From an uncultured Roseateles sp. (GTDB taxonomy: Bacteria; Pseudomonadota; Gammaproteobacteria; Burkholderiales; Burkholderiaceae_C), in the NCBI RefSeq assembly GCF_963422335.1, contig NZ_OY729424.1, positions 310,001-374,000 on the forward strand: DNA of 64,000 bases. Reading direction: 5' to 3'. Positions 28,108 through 37,435 of the stretch are shown piece after piece. The notes under the pieces were generated by a model, which did no database searches, was not told the DNA's origin, and saw nothing but the letters and a program-made list of their open reading frames with translations. Each line of letters starts with the position of its first letter. Positions within the stretch are counted from its first letter, which is position 1. A program made the position numbers and the translations under genes.

Positions 28108-28155
28108 GGGGACAGAGCTATCGGCCGGGCAAGCCCGGCTCTCAAGGTCTGTCCC
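28108..28155. repeat. REP-like nested palindrome
   Basis: Outer arms GGGGACAGA and TCTGTCCC enclose an inner perfect hairpin GCCGGGC-AA-GCCCGGC. The 48-bp element fills most of the 78-bp gap between the SPFH and DUF4178 genes and looks like a repetitive extragenic palindrome. It could end or stabilise transcripts from the SPFH gene. Copies elsewhere in the genome would confirm it; none was noticed in this window. Confidence 0.5.
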
Positions 28156-28163
28156 GCAAGCTA

Positions 28164-29195
28164 TCAGACTAATTTCTTCAGTAGCTCCGCCTTCTTGGCC
28201 GAAAACTCTTCCTCGGTCAGTATGCCCTTGCCCTTCAGATCGGCCAGCTTTTCCAGCGTGGCCATGACCTCGTCGGGCCGCAGGCTGGCCGGCGCCGCAG
28301 CAGCGGCGGCCGCCGGCGCGCCTTGCAGGCCCTGATTCAGCTGCTGGGCCATCACCTGGCCCAAGGCAACACCTGCCCCCAAGCCCATGGCATCGCCGAC
28401 CACGCCGCCACCGGCCGCGCCTTCGGCGAACTTCGGCAGCGACTGCGCGGTCTGGTATTGCATGAACTTGCCCATGTCGTTGCCGACCATGCCCATGCCT
28501 ATCTTCTGGTCGAGGATCTTCTGCAACTCCTCAGGCAGCGAAACGCTCTGCACCGTCACCTGGTCCAGGCGCAGGCCCAGCTTGGCGAACTCGGGCTGGT
28601 TGGCTTCCTGCAACTGCTTGGCAAACTCGACCTGGTTGGCCGCCAGGTCCAGAAAAGGAATGCCGCTGCCCGCCACCGCATCGCTGATGTGCTGCAGCAT
28701 CAGGCCGCGCAGCTGGCCTTCGAGGTCGGCCACCGTGTAGGTGTCGCGGGTGCCCGAGATCTGGGTATGGAACAGTTTGGCATCGACGACGCTGTAGGCA
28801 TAGTTGCCGAAAGCGCGCAGGCGCACCGCGCCGAAGTCCTTGTCGCGTATGGTCACCGGCTGGGTCGTGCCCCAGCGCTGGTCGATCTGCTGGCGGGTGC
28901 TGACGAAATAGACGTCGCTCTTGAAAGGGGACTCGAACAGCTTGTCCCAGTTCTTCAGATAGGTCAGCACCGGCAGGGTCTGGGTGGTCAGCGTGTGCAT
29001 GCCGGGGCCGAACACATCGGCCACCTTGCCCTCGTTGACGAACACCGCCAGCTGGGACTCGCGCACCGTCAGCGATGCGCCATACTGGATTTCGCGGTCG
29101 GCGATGGGGAAGCGCCAGGCCAGCACACCGTCGCCGCTCTCCGTCCACTCGATGATGTCGATGAACTGTTTCTTGATGAAATCCATCAGTCCCAT
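28164..29195 (-). CDS. SPFH/Band-7 domain protein with C-terminal SHOCT motif (YdjI-like)
   Basis: 343 residues from the ATG at 29195, with AGGGAG upstream; the frame is open further 5' but that part overlaps the divergent gene. Starts with FIKKQFIDIIEWTESGDGVL, followed by an SPFH core (about 30-230), an Ala/Gly-rich linker and a C-terminal SHOCT-type helix pair (LADLKGKGILTEEEFSAKK). Relatives are called virion-core-protein-like or YdjI. They are thought to scaffold membrane microdomains. First gene of the SPFH-DUF4178-DUF350 set. Confidence 0.85.
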   Translation of the reverse strand: MGLMDFIKKQFIDIIEWTESGDGVLAWRFPIADREIQYGASLTVRESQLAVFVNEGKVADVFGPGMHTLTTQTLPVLTYLKNWDKLFESPFKSDVYFVSTRQQIDQRWGTTQPVTIRDKDFGAVRLRAFGNYAYSVVDAKLFHTQISGTRDTYTVADLEGQLRGLMLQHISDAVAGSGIPFLDLAANQVEFAKQLQEANQPEFAKLGLRLDQVTVQSVSLPEELQKILDQKIGMGMVGNDMGKFMQYQTAQSLPKFAEGAAGGGVVGDAMGLGAGVALGQVMAQQLNQGLQGAPAAAAAAAPASLRPDEVMATLEKLADLKGKGILTEEEFSAKKAELLKKLV

Positions 29196-29270
29196 GATCC
29201 ACTCCCTGAACCACCCCGGAAATTCGGGTGCGGCCAATAATACGCGTCCTTGAATGCAGCGAGATGTCGG

Positions 29271-30506
29271 ATGAGCGCCCTGCCTGAAACCCTGCCTGAG
29301 TCCCTGCATGACGCCGCCGCGCTGCGCATCGCCGTGATCGGTGCCGGCCCGGTCGGCCTGGCCCTGGCCCTGCATGCGGCCGCCCAGCTGCCGCGGGCGC
29401 AGATCAGCCTGTTCGACGCCCGGCCGCTGGAGAAAGACATCTCCGGCGATCCGCGCACGCTGGCCCTGTCGCTGGGCAGCGTGCAGCTGCTGCAGCGCCT
29501 GGGCGCCTGGCCGGCGGCCCAGGCCCAGGCGATACGCGAGGTGCAGGTTTCGCAGGCCCCGCCCACGCCGCGCCGCCTGCTGGGCCTGGAACTCGGGGAA
29601 CCGGAGGTGCGCATCACCGCCATGGAGCAGGCCGTGCCGCAGCTGGGTGCCGTGCTCAGCTACGGCCAGGTGCTGGCGCCGCTGCAGCAGGCCTGGCTGG
29701 CCTTGCAGGCCCAGCAGCCGCAGCGCCTCGTCAACCGTTTCGGCGAACCGGTGCGGGGGCTGAAGGCCACGGCCGGCGGCGTCGAGGTCGATGCCGGCAT
29801 CGCCGAGCCCTTCGATCTGGCCGTGGTGGCCGAGGGCGGGGTGTTCGCCGAGCAGGCACGCAAGGCGATCACGCACGACTATCAGCAGACCGCCTGGGTC
29901 GGCACCGTCACCCTGGCCCCGGGCAGCCCCGAGGGCGTGGCCTACGAGCGCTTCACGCGCCAGGGCCCGCTGGCCCTGCTGCCGCTGAAGCCGCTGGACG
30001 GCCAGCCGCGCGCGGCCCTGGTCTGGTGTGTCGATGCGCGAGACGATGATGTGGCGGGCCTCAGCGATGCCCAGCGCATCACGGTGCTGAACCACCTGCT
30101 GCACGCCAGCACCGGCCGCATCACCGGCATCAGCCCGCTGAAGTCATTCCCCCTGGGCCTGAACGCCGAGCGCAGCCTGGTGCAGGGCCGCACGGTGCGC
30201 ATAGGCAATGCGGCGCAGACCCTGCATCCGGTGGCCGGCCAGGGCATGAATCTGGGCCTGCGCGATGCGTTTGCGCTGGTCCATGCGCTGAAGCACGGCG
30301 ATGTCGACGCCGCGCTGAGAAGCGTGGAGTGGCAGCGCGCCCCGGACCGCTGGAGCACCCTGCTGGCCACCGATTTTCTGGCCCGCAGCTTCACCTGGCG
30401 CTGGCCGGGCCTGCCGGCCGCGCGGGGCCTGGGGCTGGCGGCGGTGCAGGCGCTGCCGGGGCTCAAATCGGCGCTGGCGCGGCAGATGATGTTCGGCCGA
30501 CGCTAG
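29271..30506 (+). CDS. UbiH/UbiF/Coq6-family FAD-dependent monooxygenase
   Basis: 411 residues. The FAD-binding motif GAGPVGLALALHAA at about residues 27-40, and the second FAD motif with RIGNAAQTLHPVAGQGMNLG near 310, are those of ubiquinone-ring hydroxylases; in betaproteobacteria several paralogues share the ring hydroxylations. Which position it hydroxylates cannot be read from sequence. The DG segment usual in this family is degenerate (VVAEGG). Divergent from the SPFH gene (75 bp between starts). Its stop shares a CTAG with the convergent histidine kinase gene. Confidence 0.85.
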   Translation: MSALPETLPESLHDAAALRIAVIGAGPVGLALALHAAAQLPRAQISLFDARPLEKDISGDPRTLALSLGSVQLLQRLGAWPAAQAQAIREVQVSQAPPTPRRLLGLELGEPEVRITAMEQAVPQLGAVLSYGQVLAPLQQAWLALQAQQPQRLVNRFGEPVRGLKATAGGVEVDAGIAEPFDLAVVAEGGVFAEQARKAITHDYQQTAWVGTVTLAPGSPEGVAYERFTRQGPLALLPLKPLDGQPRAALVWCVDARDDDVAGLSDAQRITVLNHLLHASTGRITGISPLKSFPLGLNAERSLVQGRTVRIGNAAQTLHPVAGQGMNLGLRDAFALVHALKHGDVDAALRSVEWQRAPDRWSTLLATDFLARSFTWRWPGLPAARGLGLAAVQALPGLKSALARQMMFGRR

Positions 30507-33286
30507 GCTTCAACACTCAAAGGCAGATCCAGCACAAACACCGCCCCCTCGCCCGGGCTGCTGCTCACGCTGATCTGCCCCTGCAGCAGCGAGTTGACGA
30601 TGTTGTAGCTGATGCTCAGGCCCAGGCCGCTGCCGCCCTGGCCTAGCCGGGTGGTGAAGAAGGGCTCGAACACCCGCTTCAGATGCTCGCTGGCGATGCC
30701 GCGGCCGTCGTCGGCAAAGCGCATTAGCACGCGTGCGGGCTCGGTTGCTTCGGCCGTCAGCCGCATCTGGCCGGGCACGCCCTCGGCAAAGCCGTGGAGC
30801 AGGCTGTTGTCGATCAGGTTGTTGAGGACCTGGCACAGCGGGCCGGGGTAGCTGTCCAGCTCCAGCTCGGGGGGAATGCCGACGCTCAGCTGATGGCCGG
30901 CCAGCCTTACCTTGCTGGTCAGCGACTTGGCCACGTCCAGACAGGTCTGCTGCAGATTGAAGCGGCGGCGCTGCTCGCTGGTCTGGTCCACCGCCACCTG
31001 CTTGAAGCTGCTGACCAGGCTGGCGGCGCTGGTCAGCCCCCGCATGATCAGTTCGAAGCCCTCGGTGGCCTCGCTGACGAAGGCATGCAGGTCGGCACGC
31101 TTCAGGTTAGGCCCCTGGGCCATACCAGCCAGTTGATGGGTCTTGTCGCGCAGGCTGCTGGCGATCAGCAGACCATTGCCTATCGGCGTGTTCAGCTCAT
31201 GGGCCACGCCCGCCACCAGGGAGCCCAGCGCGGCGAGCTTTTCCTTGTCCACCAGCTTGTCGCGCGCCTGGCGCAGCTGGGCGTGGGCCTGGGCGTTGTC
31301 CAGTGCAATCGCGGCATAGGCGCACAGCGTGCGGCAGACCAGGCGCTCGCGCTCGCCATAGGCCTGGCCCGGCAGCGCCTGCAGCGCCATCACGCCCAGC
31401 AGCCGCTCGCCGATCAGCATCGGCGCCAGCAGCCTGCACCCCGCCTCCAGCAGCAGCTCGCGCCGTTCGCGGGCGCAGCGGGCGGCGGGCTGATCGGCAT
31501 CGCCCAGGGCCACACGGGTGGCGGCCGTGGCCTGGCCCGCCTCGATATGGAAGACAGCCTGCAGATGCCGGCCATCGGCCGCGGGCAGATAGAGGGCAAA
31601 GGCGTGGGCGTCGAGCAGGCCATGGACATGGCGGGCCAGCGTCTGCACCACGTCGGCACCGTCGAGATGGGCGGTGATCTCCTGCCCCGCGGCGCTGAGC
31701 CGCTCCAGGGTCGCACTGGTCTGCTGCAGCACGGCGGCGCGCTGCGCTTCGGCCACAGCCAGGGCGCGATGGTGCTTCAGCTCGACCTGGGCCCGCTCGG
31801 TCTGGTGGCGGATCTCCATCGCCGTGGCCTGCTTGCCGGTGCTGCTGCCGTGCAGGGCATTCATGACCTCGACCGTCTTGATCATCAGCTCGTAGGCCCG
31901 CAGGTGCTGGCCCAGGCGGGCATGCTCGCGCGCCGCGGCCTGCAGCATGTCGGGCTTGAGGCTCAGGCCGGCATGGTTGTCGGCCAGGGCCATGGCCTCA
32001 TTCAGGTACACCAGGGCCATGCTGGAGGCGCTCGTGTCACCGGGCACGGTCGGCTGCGCCTGCGCATGCAGGTCGGCCAGCACGCCCAGGGCGGCCACCT
32101 GGCGGGGCACGTCGACGCTTTGCCTGGCCAAATCCAGGCTTTGCTGGGCCAGGGCAAGGGCCTGCTCCGGCCGCCCCAGCAGGGCCAGCGCGCGGGCCTG
32201 GCCGCCGCGGCAACCGATCTGGAAGTCGCGGTAGCTGCTGGCATCGGCCTGCTGCTGCAATTGCTCGAAAAGGCGCAGGGCGGTTGCGGCATCACCATGG
32301 TCCATTGCCACCTCGGCCAGGTACATCGTGGCCATGGCGGTCAAACGCGATTCGCGCAGCGGCTCCAGGGTCTGCAGCGCCTCGCGCAGCCAGGCCTGGG
32401 CGGAGTCGAGCCGGCCCAGCATGCGCAGGGTCTCACCGGCCTGCAGCAGGCTCAGGCCCATGCTGGTGGGCCAGGCGGTGGGCCGCGCCAGCTCCAGCGC
32501 GCGCTGCATCCATTCGAGCGCAGCCTCGTGGTCGCCCAGGGTGTTCAGGCCGGTGCCGATATTGGTGGCAATCAGCACTGCGCGCAGCAGCTGGCCGCTG
32601 GCCTGCGCCGCCTCGAAGGCTGCCGACAGGCAGGCCGTGGAACGCACCAGATCGCCGGTCTGCGCGGCCAGCAGGCCGTGAAAGTCCTGCACCCAGGCCT
32701 TCACCGCCGGGTGGCAGGTGAGCGTCGCGGCCGGGTCCCCCGACTCGGCCACGACCCAGCGATCGCCCCAGCGCGCCTGGGCCGCCTGCGGATCGCGCAG
32801 CACCGACAACCGGGCCTGGGCGGCCTCGATGACCTCGATGCGCAGCGGGTCCCGGGCGACAAGCGCATGCTCCTGGGCGGCCTGCAGCAGGGCGTCACGG
32901 CCGCGCACGTCGCCGGCGTCGGCGCAGACAAAACCCAGCAGCCAGCAGGCATCGGCACAGCCGCCCGCATCGCCGGCCGCGGCAAAGCCCTGCTGGGCTT
33001 CCCAGGCCAGATGGCGCGCCTGATCGAGACGCGCACCGAGCCAGGCCGCTTCGGCCCGCACCAGGCCCAGCCGGGCCGCCAACGCGCGGTCGGGCTCGGC
33101 GCCATCGCGGCTTGCCTGGCCTGCTTCGTCACACAGTGCCAGCGCGCGCCGCGTGTCCCGCTGGCGCAGATGCCAGGCCAGGCGTACCAGGGCCGGCCGT
33201 CGCGCCGGCCCCTGCAAGTCGGCCAGGGCGGCCGACGCGGCCAACACCCCCTCGTCGGGCACAAACATCTCAACTGCTTCGTTCAT
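30503..33286 (-). CDS. TPR-GAF histidine kinase, cytoplasmic, no partner regulator nearby
   Basis: 927 residues without membrane helices. About 450 residues of tetratricopeptide-like repeats are followed by a GAF domain (about 500-660), a HisKA dimerisation domain with H-box LVAGVAHELNTPIG (about 690) and an ATPase domain with N-box LNNLIDNSLLHG, G1 DDGRGI, F-box FEPFFTT and G2 GGSGLGLSI. All kinase motifs are present. No response regulator or receiver domain is encoded in the window. The architecture resembles bacterial MalT/AAA-less TPR kinases; the signal is unknown. Confidence 0.88.
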   Translation of the reverse strand: MNEAVEMFVPDEGVLAASAALADLQGPARRPALVRLAWHLRQRDTRRALALCDEAGQASRDGAEPDRALAARLGLVRAEAAWLGARLDQARHLAWEAQQGFAAAGDAGGCADACWLLGFVCADAGDVRGRDALLQAAQEHALVARDPLRIEVIEAAQARLSVLRDPQAAQARWGDRWVVAESGDPAATLTCHPAVKAWVQDFHGLLAAQTGDLVRSTACLSAAFEAAQASGQLLRAVLIATNIGTGLNTLGDHEAALEWMQRALELARPTAWPTSMGLSLLQAGETLRMLGRLDSAQAWLREALQTLEPLRESRLTAMATMYLAEVAMDHGDAATALRLFEQLQQQADASSYRDFQIGCRGGQARALALLGRPEQALALAQQSLDLARQSVDVPRQVAALGVLADLHAQAQPTVPGDTSASSMALVYLNEAMALADNHAGLSLKPDMLQAAAREHARLGQHLRAYELMIKTVEVMNALHGSSTGKQATAMEIRHQTERAQVELKHHRALAVAEAQRAAVLQQTSATLERLSAAGQEITAHLDGADVVQTLARHVHGLLDAHAFALYLPAADGRHLQAVFHIEAGQATAATRVALGDADQPAARCARERRELLLEAGCRLLAPMLIGERLLGVMALQALPGQAYGERERLVCRTLCAYAAIALDNAQAHAQLRQARDKLVDKEKLAALGSLVAGVAHELNTPIGNGLLIASSLRDKTHQLAGMAQGPNLKRADLHAFVSEATEGFELIMRGLTSAASLVSSFKQVAVDQTSEQRRRFNLQQTCLDVAKSLTSKVRLAGHQLSVGIPPELELDSYPGPLCQVLNNLIDNSLLHGFAEGVPGQMRLTAEATEPARVLMRFADDGRGIASEHLKRVFEPFFTTRLGQGGSGLGLSISYNIVNSLLQGQISVSSSPGEGAVFVLDLPLSVEA

Positions 33287-33517
33287 GCCTCTGGCCTTGC
33301 TGCTGAACCGGTAAACGGCGCTCTTGCGGAGACCCGCGTTCGGGAAAGGGTAGCGGAGCCCGCCGGCTTGCGCCCTCGGTGTTTCCGCCCGCCAGGCCTC
33401 CCCCTCGCGAACCGGGTGCGCCGGCGCTGCGCGCCAACCGCACCCGAGTTCGGGGCAAGGCGCATCACCCGGGCGGAATCAGACCCCGCGCCCAGGGACC
33501 CTCAAAAATGGGGAAGT

Positions 33518-33566
33518 TGCTCCAATACTGCTCCAATTTACTGCAATTTATTGCATTTCAATGCCA
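33518..33566. repeat. Phased TGC(TC)CAAT-like repeats
   Basis: TGC triplets at 33518, 33529, 33542, 33552 and 33562 each begin related A/T-rich words (TGCTCCAATAC, TGCTCCAATTTAC, TGCAATTTAT, TGCATTTCAA). Steps are 11, 13, 10 and 10 bp, near one helical turn, suggesting a binding array or a curved segment. Confidence 0.4.
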
Positions 33567-33627
33567 AAAACCCAGGGCCGATCCCGCTCCCGGCTCGGTC
33601 GAATTACGGGTTTTCCCTATACGTCTT

Positions 33628-33645
33628 TCGTCACAGACCCGTCAC
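33628..33645 (+). promoter_or_regulatory. Candidate Pho box
   Basis: Two heptamers, TCGTCAC and CCGTCAC, are separated by AGAC, giving the 11-bp period and the GTCA core of PhoB-binding sites. A weak -10 (TTTACT, 33657-33662) begins 11 bp after the second heptamer, the expected place when the Pho box replaces the -35. Extracellular nucleases of this type are phosphate-starvation genes in other bacteria. Confidence 0.5.
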
Positions 33646-33817
33646 AGCCCTCATGGTTTACTCGGTAAGGCATCCAGGCATGAGCCGCTATAACGGCCAG
33701 ATTCGTGCCATTTGTCACACCTCACGCACGATTGCCGGGCGCTTCAACGCCCACCGCCATCCGCCGGCCAGGGCTTGCTGCCCTGGTTCTTCACAGCCAC
33801 CTCAACCCCTCAAGTCA

Positions 33818-36800
33818 ATGAAACTCAAACCTCTTGTCTCACTCATTGCCGCCGCCTTCGCGGCCCCCGCAGCGCTGGCTGCCGGCGGCATGGTCATCAG
33901 CCAGGTCTATGGCGGCGGTGGCAACAGCGGCGCCGTCTACAAGAACGACTTCATCGAAGTGTTCAACGCCAGCGGTTCGCCGATCAATGTGGCAGGCTGG
34001 TCGGTGCAATACACCTCGGCCACCGGCACCGGCACCTGGTCCGTCACCAACCTGCCGGCCGTGATCGTGCAGCCCGGCCAGTACCTGCTGGTGCAGGAAG
34101 CCATTGGCGCCGGCGGCACGACCAATCTGCCCACACCCGACGCCACCGGCTCGATTGCGATGTCCGGCACCACCGGCAAGGTGGCCCTGGTGTCCAGCAC
34201 CACGGCGCTGAGCGGCGGCAACCCCAGCGGCGCGCAGATCATCGACGTGCTCGGTTTCGGCCCCACGGCCACCGCATTCGAGACCGCACCGACCGCCCTG
34301 CTGAGCAACACCACCGCTGCCTTGCGCAAGGGCAAGGTCGCAGGCGTCAACGATGGCTGCATCGACACCAACAACAACAGCGCAGACTTCGCGATAGCCG
34401 CTGCCGCGCCACGCAATTCTGCAGCGCCAGCAAACGTTTGCGAGGCTGTCGCCGTCAACCAGGACATCGTCCCCGCCTGCCAAGAGGCAGTTACCGTGGC
34501 CGGCGAGCCGGGCATCGTGGCGATGCGCGCCAGCGACCTGGACAGCATGGTCAACGGCGCGGCCTTCGTCGTCACACCGGATGCGGGCTTCAGCCTGGGC
34601 ACCTTCAGCGCCGCCGAGGCCGATGGCGGCACGGCTGTTCAGCGCATCCAGGTGGCCGGCGACGCCGCCGCCGGCGCGCACACGCTGAACCTGAAGTGGA
34701 CCAATGACGAAGGCCAGAGCGCGACCTGCGCCGTCAACATCACGGTGGCCAACACCGTCAAGCCGATCTACGACATCCAGGGCAGCGGCAGCACCAGCCC
34801 GCTGGCGACGCAGAACGTCGTCACGCGCGGCGTCGTGACCAAGCTGATGAGCAACGGCTTTTACCTGCAGGACAAGAACGGCGACGGCAACCCCGCCACC
34901 TCGGATGCCATCTTCGTCTTCAGCACCAAGCCGAACAGCCTGGAAGTGGGCCAGGAAGTCGCGCTGCGCGGCTTGGTCAGCGAATTCAACACCGGTGCCA
35001 GCGCCCAGTCGGCCGCGCACACGGTGACCGAACTGACCAATGCCACCAACCCGGTCCTGCTCGGCTCCGGCTATGCCATCACGCCGGTGGAAGTCGATCT
35101 GAACACCCTGCCCACCGACGGGCTGGAAGCCTATGAGGGCATGCTGGTGACACTGCGCGGACCGCTGACGGTGCAACAGAACTTCTTCCTCGGCCGCTAT
35201 GGCCAGTTGACGATGGCCGCCGGCGGCCGCTTGTCCGCGCCGACCAATATCGTGCGCCCGGCCGACGCCGGGGCCATGCTGGCCGACAACCAGCGCCGCA
35301 GCATCATCCTCGACGACGGCAGCTCGGCGCAGAACGTCAACCCGACACCCTATATCGGCGAAGACAACACCATACGCGCCGGCGACACCACCGAATCGAT
35401 CACCGGCATCGTCGACTACGGCCCGGCCACCTCGAGCAACACCGGCCTGGCGATGTACCGCCTGCAACCGGTGGAAACGCCGATCTTCGCGCGCAGCAAC
35501 CCGCGCACCGCCGCCCCGGAAGCACCCGGCGGCAATGTGCGCGTGGCCAGCGCCAATGTGCTGAACTTCTTCACCACCTTCACCAATGGCCAGACCGCCG
35601 CCGGCGGCTCCGGCGAGGGTTGCAGCCTGGGCAGCGGCACCTCGGCAGCCAATTGCCGCGGCGCCAACAGCCTGGCCGAATATGTGCGCCAGCGCGACAA
35701 GATCGTCGCCAATCTGCGTGCCGTCAATGCCGATGTGGTCGGTTTGATGGAGATCCAGAACAACGGCAACCTGGCCGCACAGACCCTGGTCAATGCGCTG
35801 AACAACGCCATCGGCAGCCCGGTCTACGCAGTGGCACCGCTGCCGTCAGACACCGGCACCGACGCGATCCGCGTGGCCATGATCTACAAGCCGGCAACGC
35901 TGGGCCTGATCGGCAGCACGACCTTGGCCGATTCGAACCCGATCAACAACCGCCCGACCTATGCCCAGGGCTTTGTGGCACCGAACGGCGAACGCTTCGC
36001 GGTGCTGGTCAACCACCTGAAGTCCAAGAGCAGTTGCCCGGGTGCCGGCGATCCGGATGCCGACCAGGGCGACCAGCAGGGCTGCTGGAACGCCACCCGC
36101 GTGCTGCAGGCCAAGCAGCTGCGCAACTTCGTCGGCCAGGTCAAGGCAGTGGCAGGCACCTCCGACGTGATACTGCTGGGCGACTTCAATGCACTGGCCA
36201 AGGAAGACCCGATCTACGAGCTGACCCATGACGACTTCGTCATCGACCAGCCCGGACGCTTCGATCCGGCCGCCTACTCCTACGTCTTCGACGGCATGAC
36301 CGGGCGCCTGGACCATGCGCTGGCCACACCCTCGATCACGCCCAAGATCGTCGGCGCCCACCACTGGCACATCAACGCCGACGAGCCGACCATCATCGAC
36401 TACAACCTGGAGTTCAAGCAGCCGGCCTGCGCCGACTGCGGCCCGGACTACTACAGCCCGACGGCCTACCGCTCGTCCGACCATGACCCGGTCGTGCTGG
36501 GCCTGAACCTGGTCAAGTCGATCAAAGGCTCGACGGGCCGCGACACCATCGTCGGCACACCCGGCGACGACGTGATCGAGGGCGGCGCCGGTGCCGACAC
36601 CTTGACCGGCAATGGCGGCCGCGACCAGTTCGTCTACAGCAGCGCGCTCGACGGCGGTGACACCATCACCGACTTCAAGCCGGGCCTTGACCTGCTGGTC
36701 CTGACCAAGCTGCTGCAAAGCCTGGGCATCGTCAGTGCAGACCCGTTGGGCCAGGGCTTTGTGACCTGCGCCATGTCGGGCACCAGCGCCGTCGTCGGCT

Positions 36801-36901
36801 TCGACACCGATGGCGCCGCCGGCCCGAACAAGAGCCGGCCGCTCGTTTCACTGAAGAACGTCAGCTGCGCCGCACTCACCGCCAGCAGCTTCAAGTTCTA
36901 A
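33818..36901 (+). CDS. ExeM/NucH-family extracellular nuclease with lamin-tail and RTX repeat
   Basis: 1027 residues. Signal peptide (MKLKPLVSLIAAAFAAPAAL), then a lamin-tail domain (about 24-160, VISQVYGGGGNSGAVYKNDF), a spacer domain, an OB-fold nucleic-acid-binding domain (about 317-480), and an endonuclease/exonuclease/phosphatase catalytic domain (about 570-900) with NVLNF, LMEIQN, LLGDFNA and SDHDPV motifs. A single hemolysin-type calcium-binding repeat (DDVIEGGAGADTLTGNGG) and DQFVYSSALDGGDTITDF close it. It should degrade extracellular DNA for phosphate or biofilm turnover. The open frame extends about 1000 codons upstream only because the antisense of the kinase gene is stop-free. 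Confidence 0.9.
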   Translation: MKLKPLVSLIAAAFAAPAALAAGGMVISQVYGGGGNSGAVYKNDFIEVFNASGSPINVAGWSVQYTSATGTGTWSVTNLPAVIVQPGQYLLVQEAIGAGGTTNLPTPDATGSIAMSGTTGKVALVSSTTALSGGNPSGAQIIDVLGFGPTATAFETAPTALLSNTTAALRKGKVAGVNDGCIDTNNNSADFAIAAAAPRNSAAPANVCEAVAVNQDIVPACQEAVTVAGEPGIVAMRASDLDSMVNGAAFVVTPDAGFSLGTFSAAEADGGTAVQRIQVAGDAAAGAHTLNLKWTNDEGQSATCAVNITVANTVKPIYDIQGSGSTSPLATQNVVTRGVVTKLMSNGFYLQDKNGDGNPATSDAIFVFSTKPNSLEVGQEVALRGLVSEFNTGASAQSAAHTVTELTNATNPVLLGSGYAITPVEVDLNTLPTDGLEAYEGMLVTLRGPLTVQQNFFLGRYGQLTMAAGGRLSAPTNIVRPADAGAMLADNQRRSIILDDGSSAQNVNPTPYIGEDNTIRAGDTTESITGIVDYGPATSSNTGLAMYRLQPVETPIFARSNPRTAAPEAPGGNVRVASANVLNFFTTFTNGQTAAGGSGEGCSLGSGTSAANCRGANSLAEYVRQRDKIVANLRAVNADVVGLMEIQNNGNLAAQTLVNALNNAIGSPVYAVAPLPSDTGTDAIRVAMIYKPATLGLIGSTTLADSNPINNRPTYAQGFVAPNGERFAVLVNHLKSKSSCPGAGDPDADQGDQQGCWNATRVLQAKQLRNFVGQVKAVAGTSDVILLGDFNALAKEDPIYELTHDDFVIDQPGRFDPAAYSYVFDGMTGRLDHALATPSITPKIVGAHHWHINADEPTIIDYNLEFKQPACADCGPDYYSPTAYRSSDHDPVVLGLNLVKSIKGSTGRDTIVGTPGDDVIEGGAGADTLTGNGGRDQFVYSSALDGGDTITDFKPGLDLLVLTKLLQSLGIVSADPLGQGFVTCAMSGTSAVVGFDTDGAAGPNKSRPLVSLKNVSCAALTASSFKF

Positions 36902-36928
36902 GCCATTCGTTTCTTTAGGAGTATCACG

Positions 36929-37420
36929 ATGATTCGCAACACCTTGCTGGCGCTGGCCGCCACCCTGGCCTTGGGCGTCGCCCAGGCCGCCACCTTCAGC
37001 TTCACCGGCATCACCGATAGCAACGGGCCCCTGCCCAATGCAGCCTTCAGCGGCAGCTTCAGCTACGACGAATTGACGCTGACCAATAGCGGCGACGAGA
37101 CGCTGGCGCTGAGCAGTTGGACGCTGAACGCCTTCAGCCAAATCTTCTCGTTCGCTGGCGCCGACAGTGCACCGATTGCGGTGTTCACGGACGGCGTGCT
37201 GCTGGGGGTCGAGGTCAGCTACTCGGGCAGCACGCCCGGGCTGGCCATGGTCAGCAGCCCCTTCGGCATCGGCGACGCCTATCTGTCCTACACGACTGCC
37301 AATGGCGCCGGCACCGGCAGCTACACCCTGACCGCCGCCGTGCCCGAGCCCGAAAGCTATGCGCTGATGCTGGCCGGCCTGGCGGCGCTGGGCTTGATGG
37401 TGCGGCGCAAGCGCGCGTAA
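36929..37420 (+). CDS. PEP-CTERM sorting-domain protein
   Basis: 163 residues: signal peptide (LLALAATLALGVAQA), a small beta-rich mature part, and a C-terminal sorting signal with VPEPESYALMLAGLAALG followed by VRRKRA. Such tails are recognised by exosortase, which is not encoded here. TTAGGAG precedes the ATG, 27 bp after the nuclease stop, so both exported proteins may share a transcript. The function of the mature domain is unknown. Confidence 0.88.
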   Translation: MIRNTLLALAATLALGVAQAATFSFTGITDSNGPLPNAAFSGSFSYDELTLTNSGDETLALSSWTLNAFSQIFSFAGADSAPIAVFTDGVLLGVEVSYSGSTPGLAMVSSPFGIGDAYLSYTTANGAGTGSYTLTAAVPEPESYALMLAGLAALGLMVRRKRA

Positions 37421-37435
37421 TCCGGCCCGCCGGAG

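Larger units (their letters stand above)
33287..33817. other. Long intergenic region upstream of the extracellular nuclease gene
   Basis: 531 bp without a credible gene. It holds a GC-rich part next to the kinase start, an AT-rich tract with TGC-led repeats (33518-33570), a Pho-box-like direct repeat (33628-33645) and possible -10 boxes TTTACT (33657) and TATAAC (33689). Small open frames here lack ribosome sites and coding character. Confidence 0.6.

Noticed and set aside
30794..33817. A 1000-codon plus-strand extension upstream of the nuclease frame
   Set aside because: It is antisense to the histidine kinase gene plus the intergenic region. Stop-free antisense frames are common at this GC content, and the signal peptide at 33818 marks the true start.
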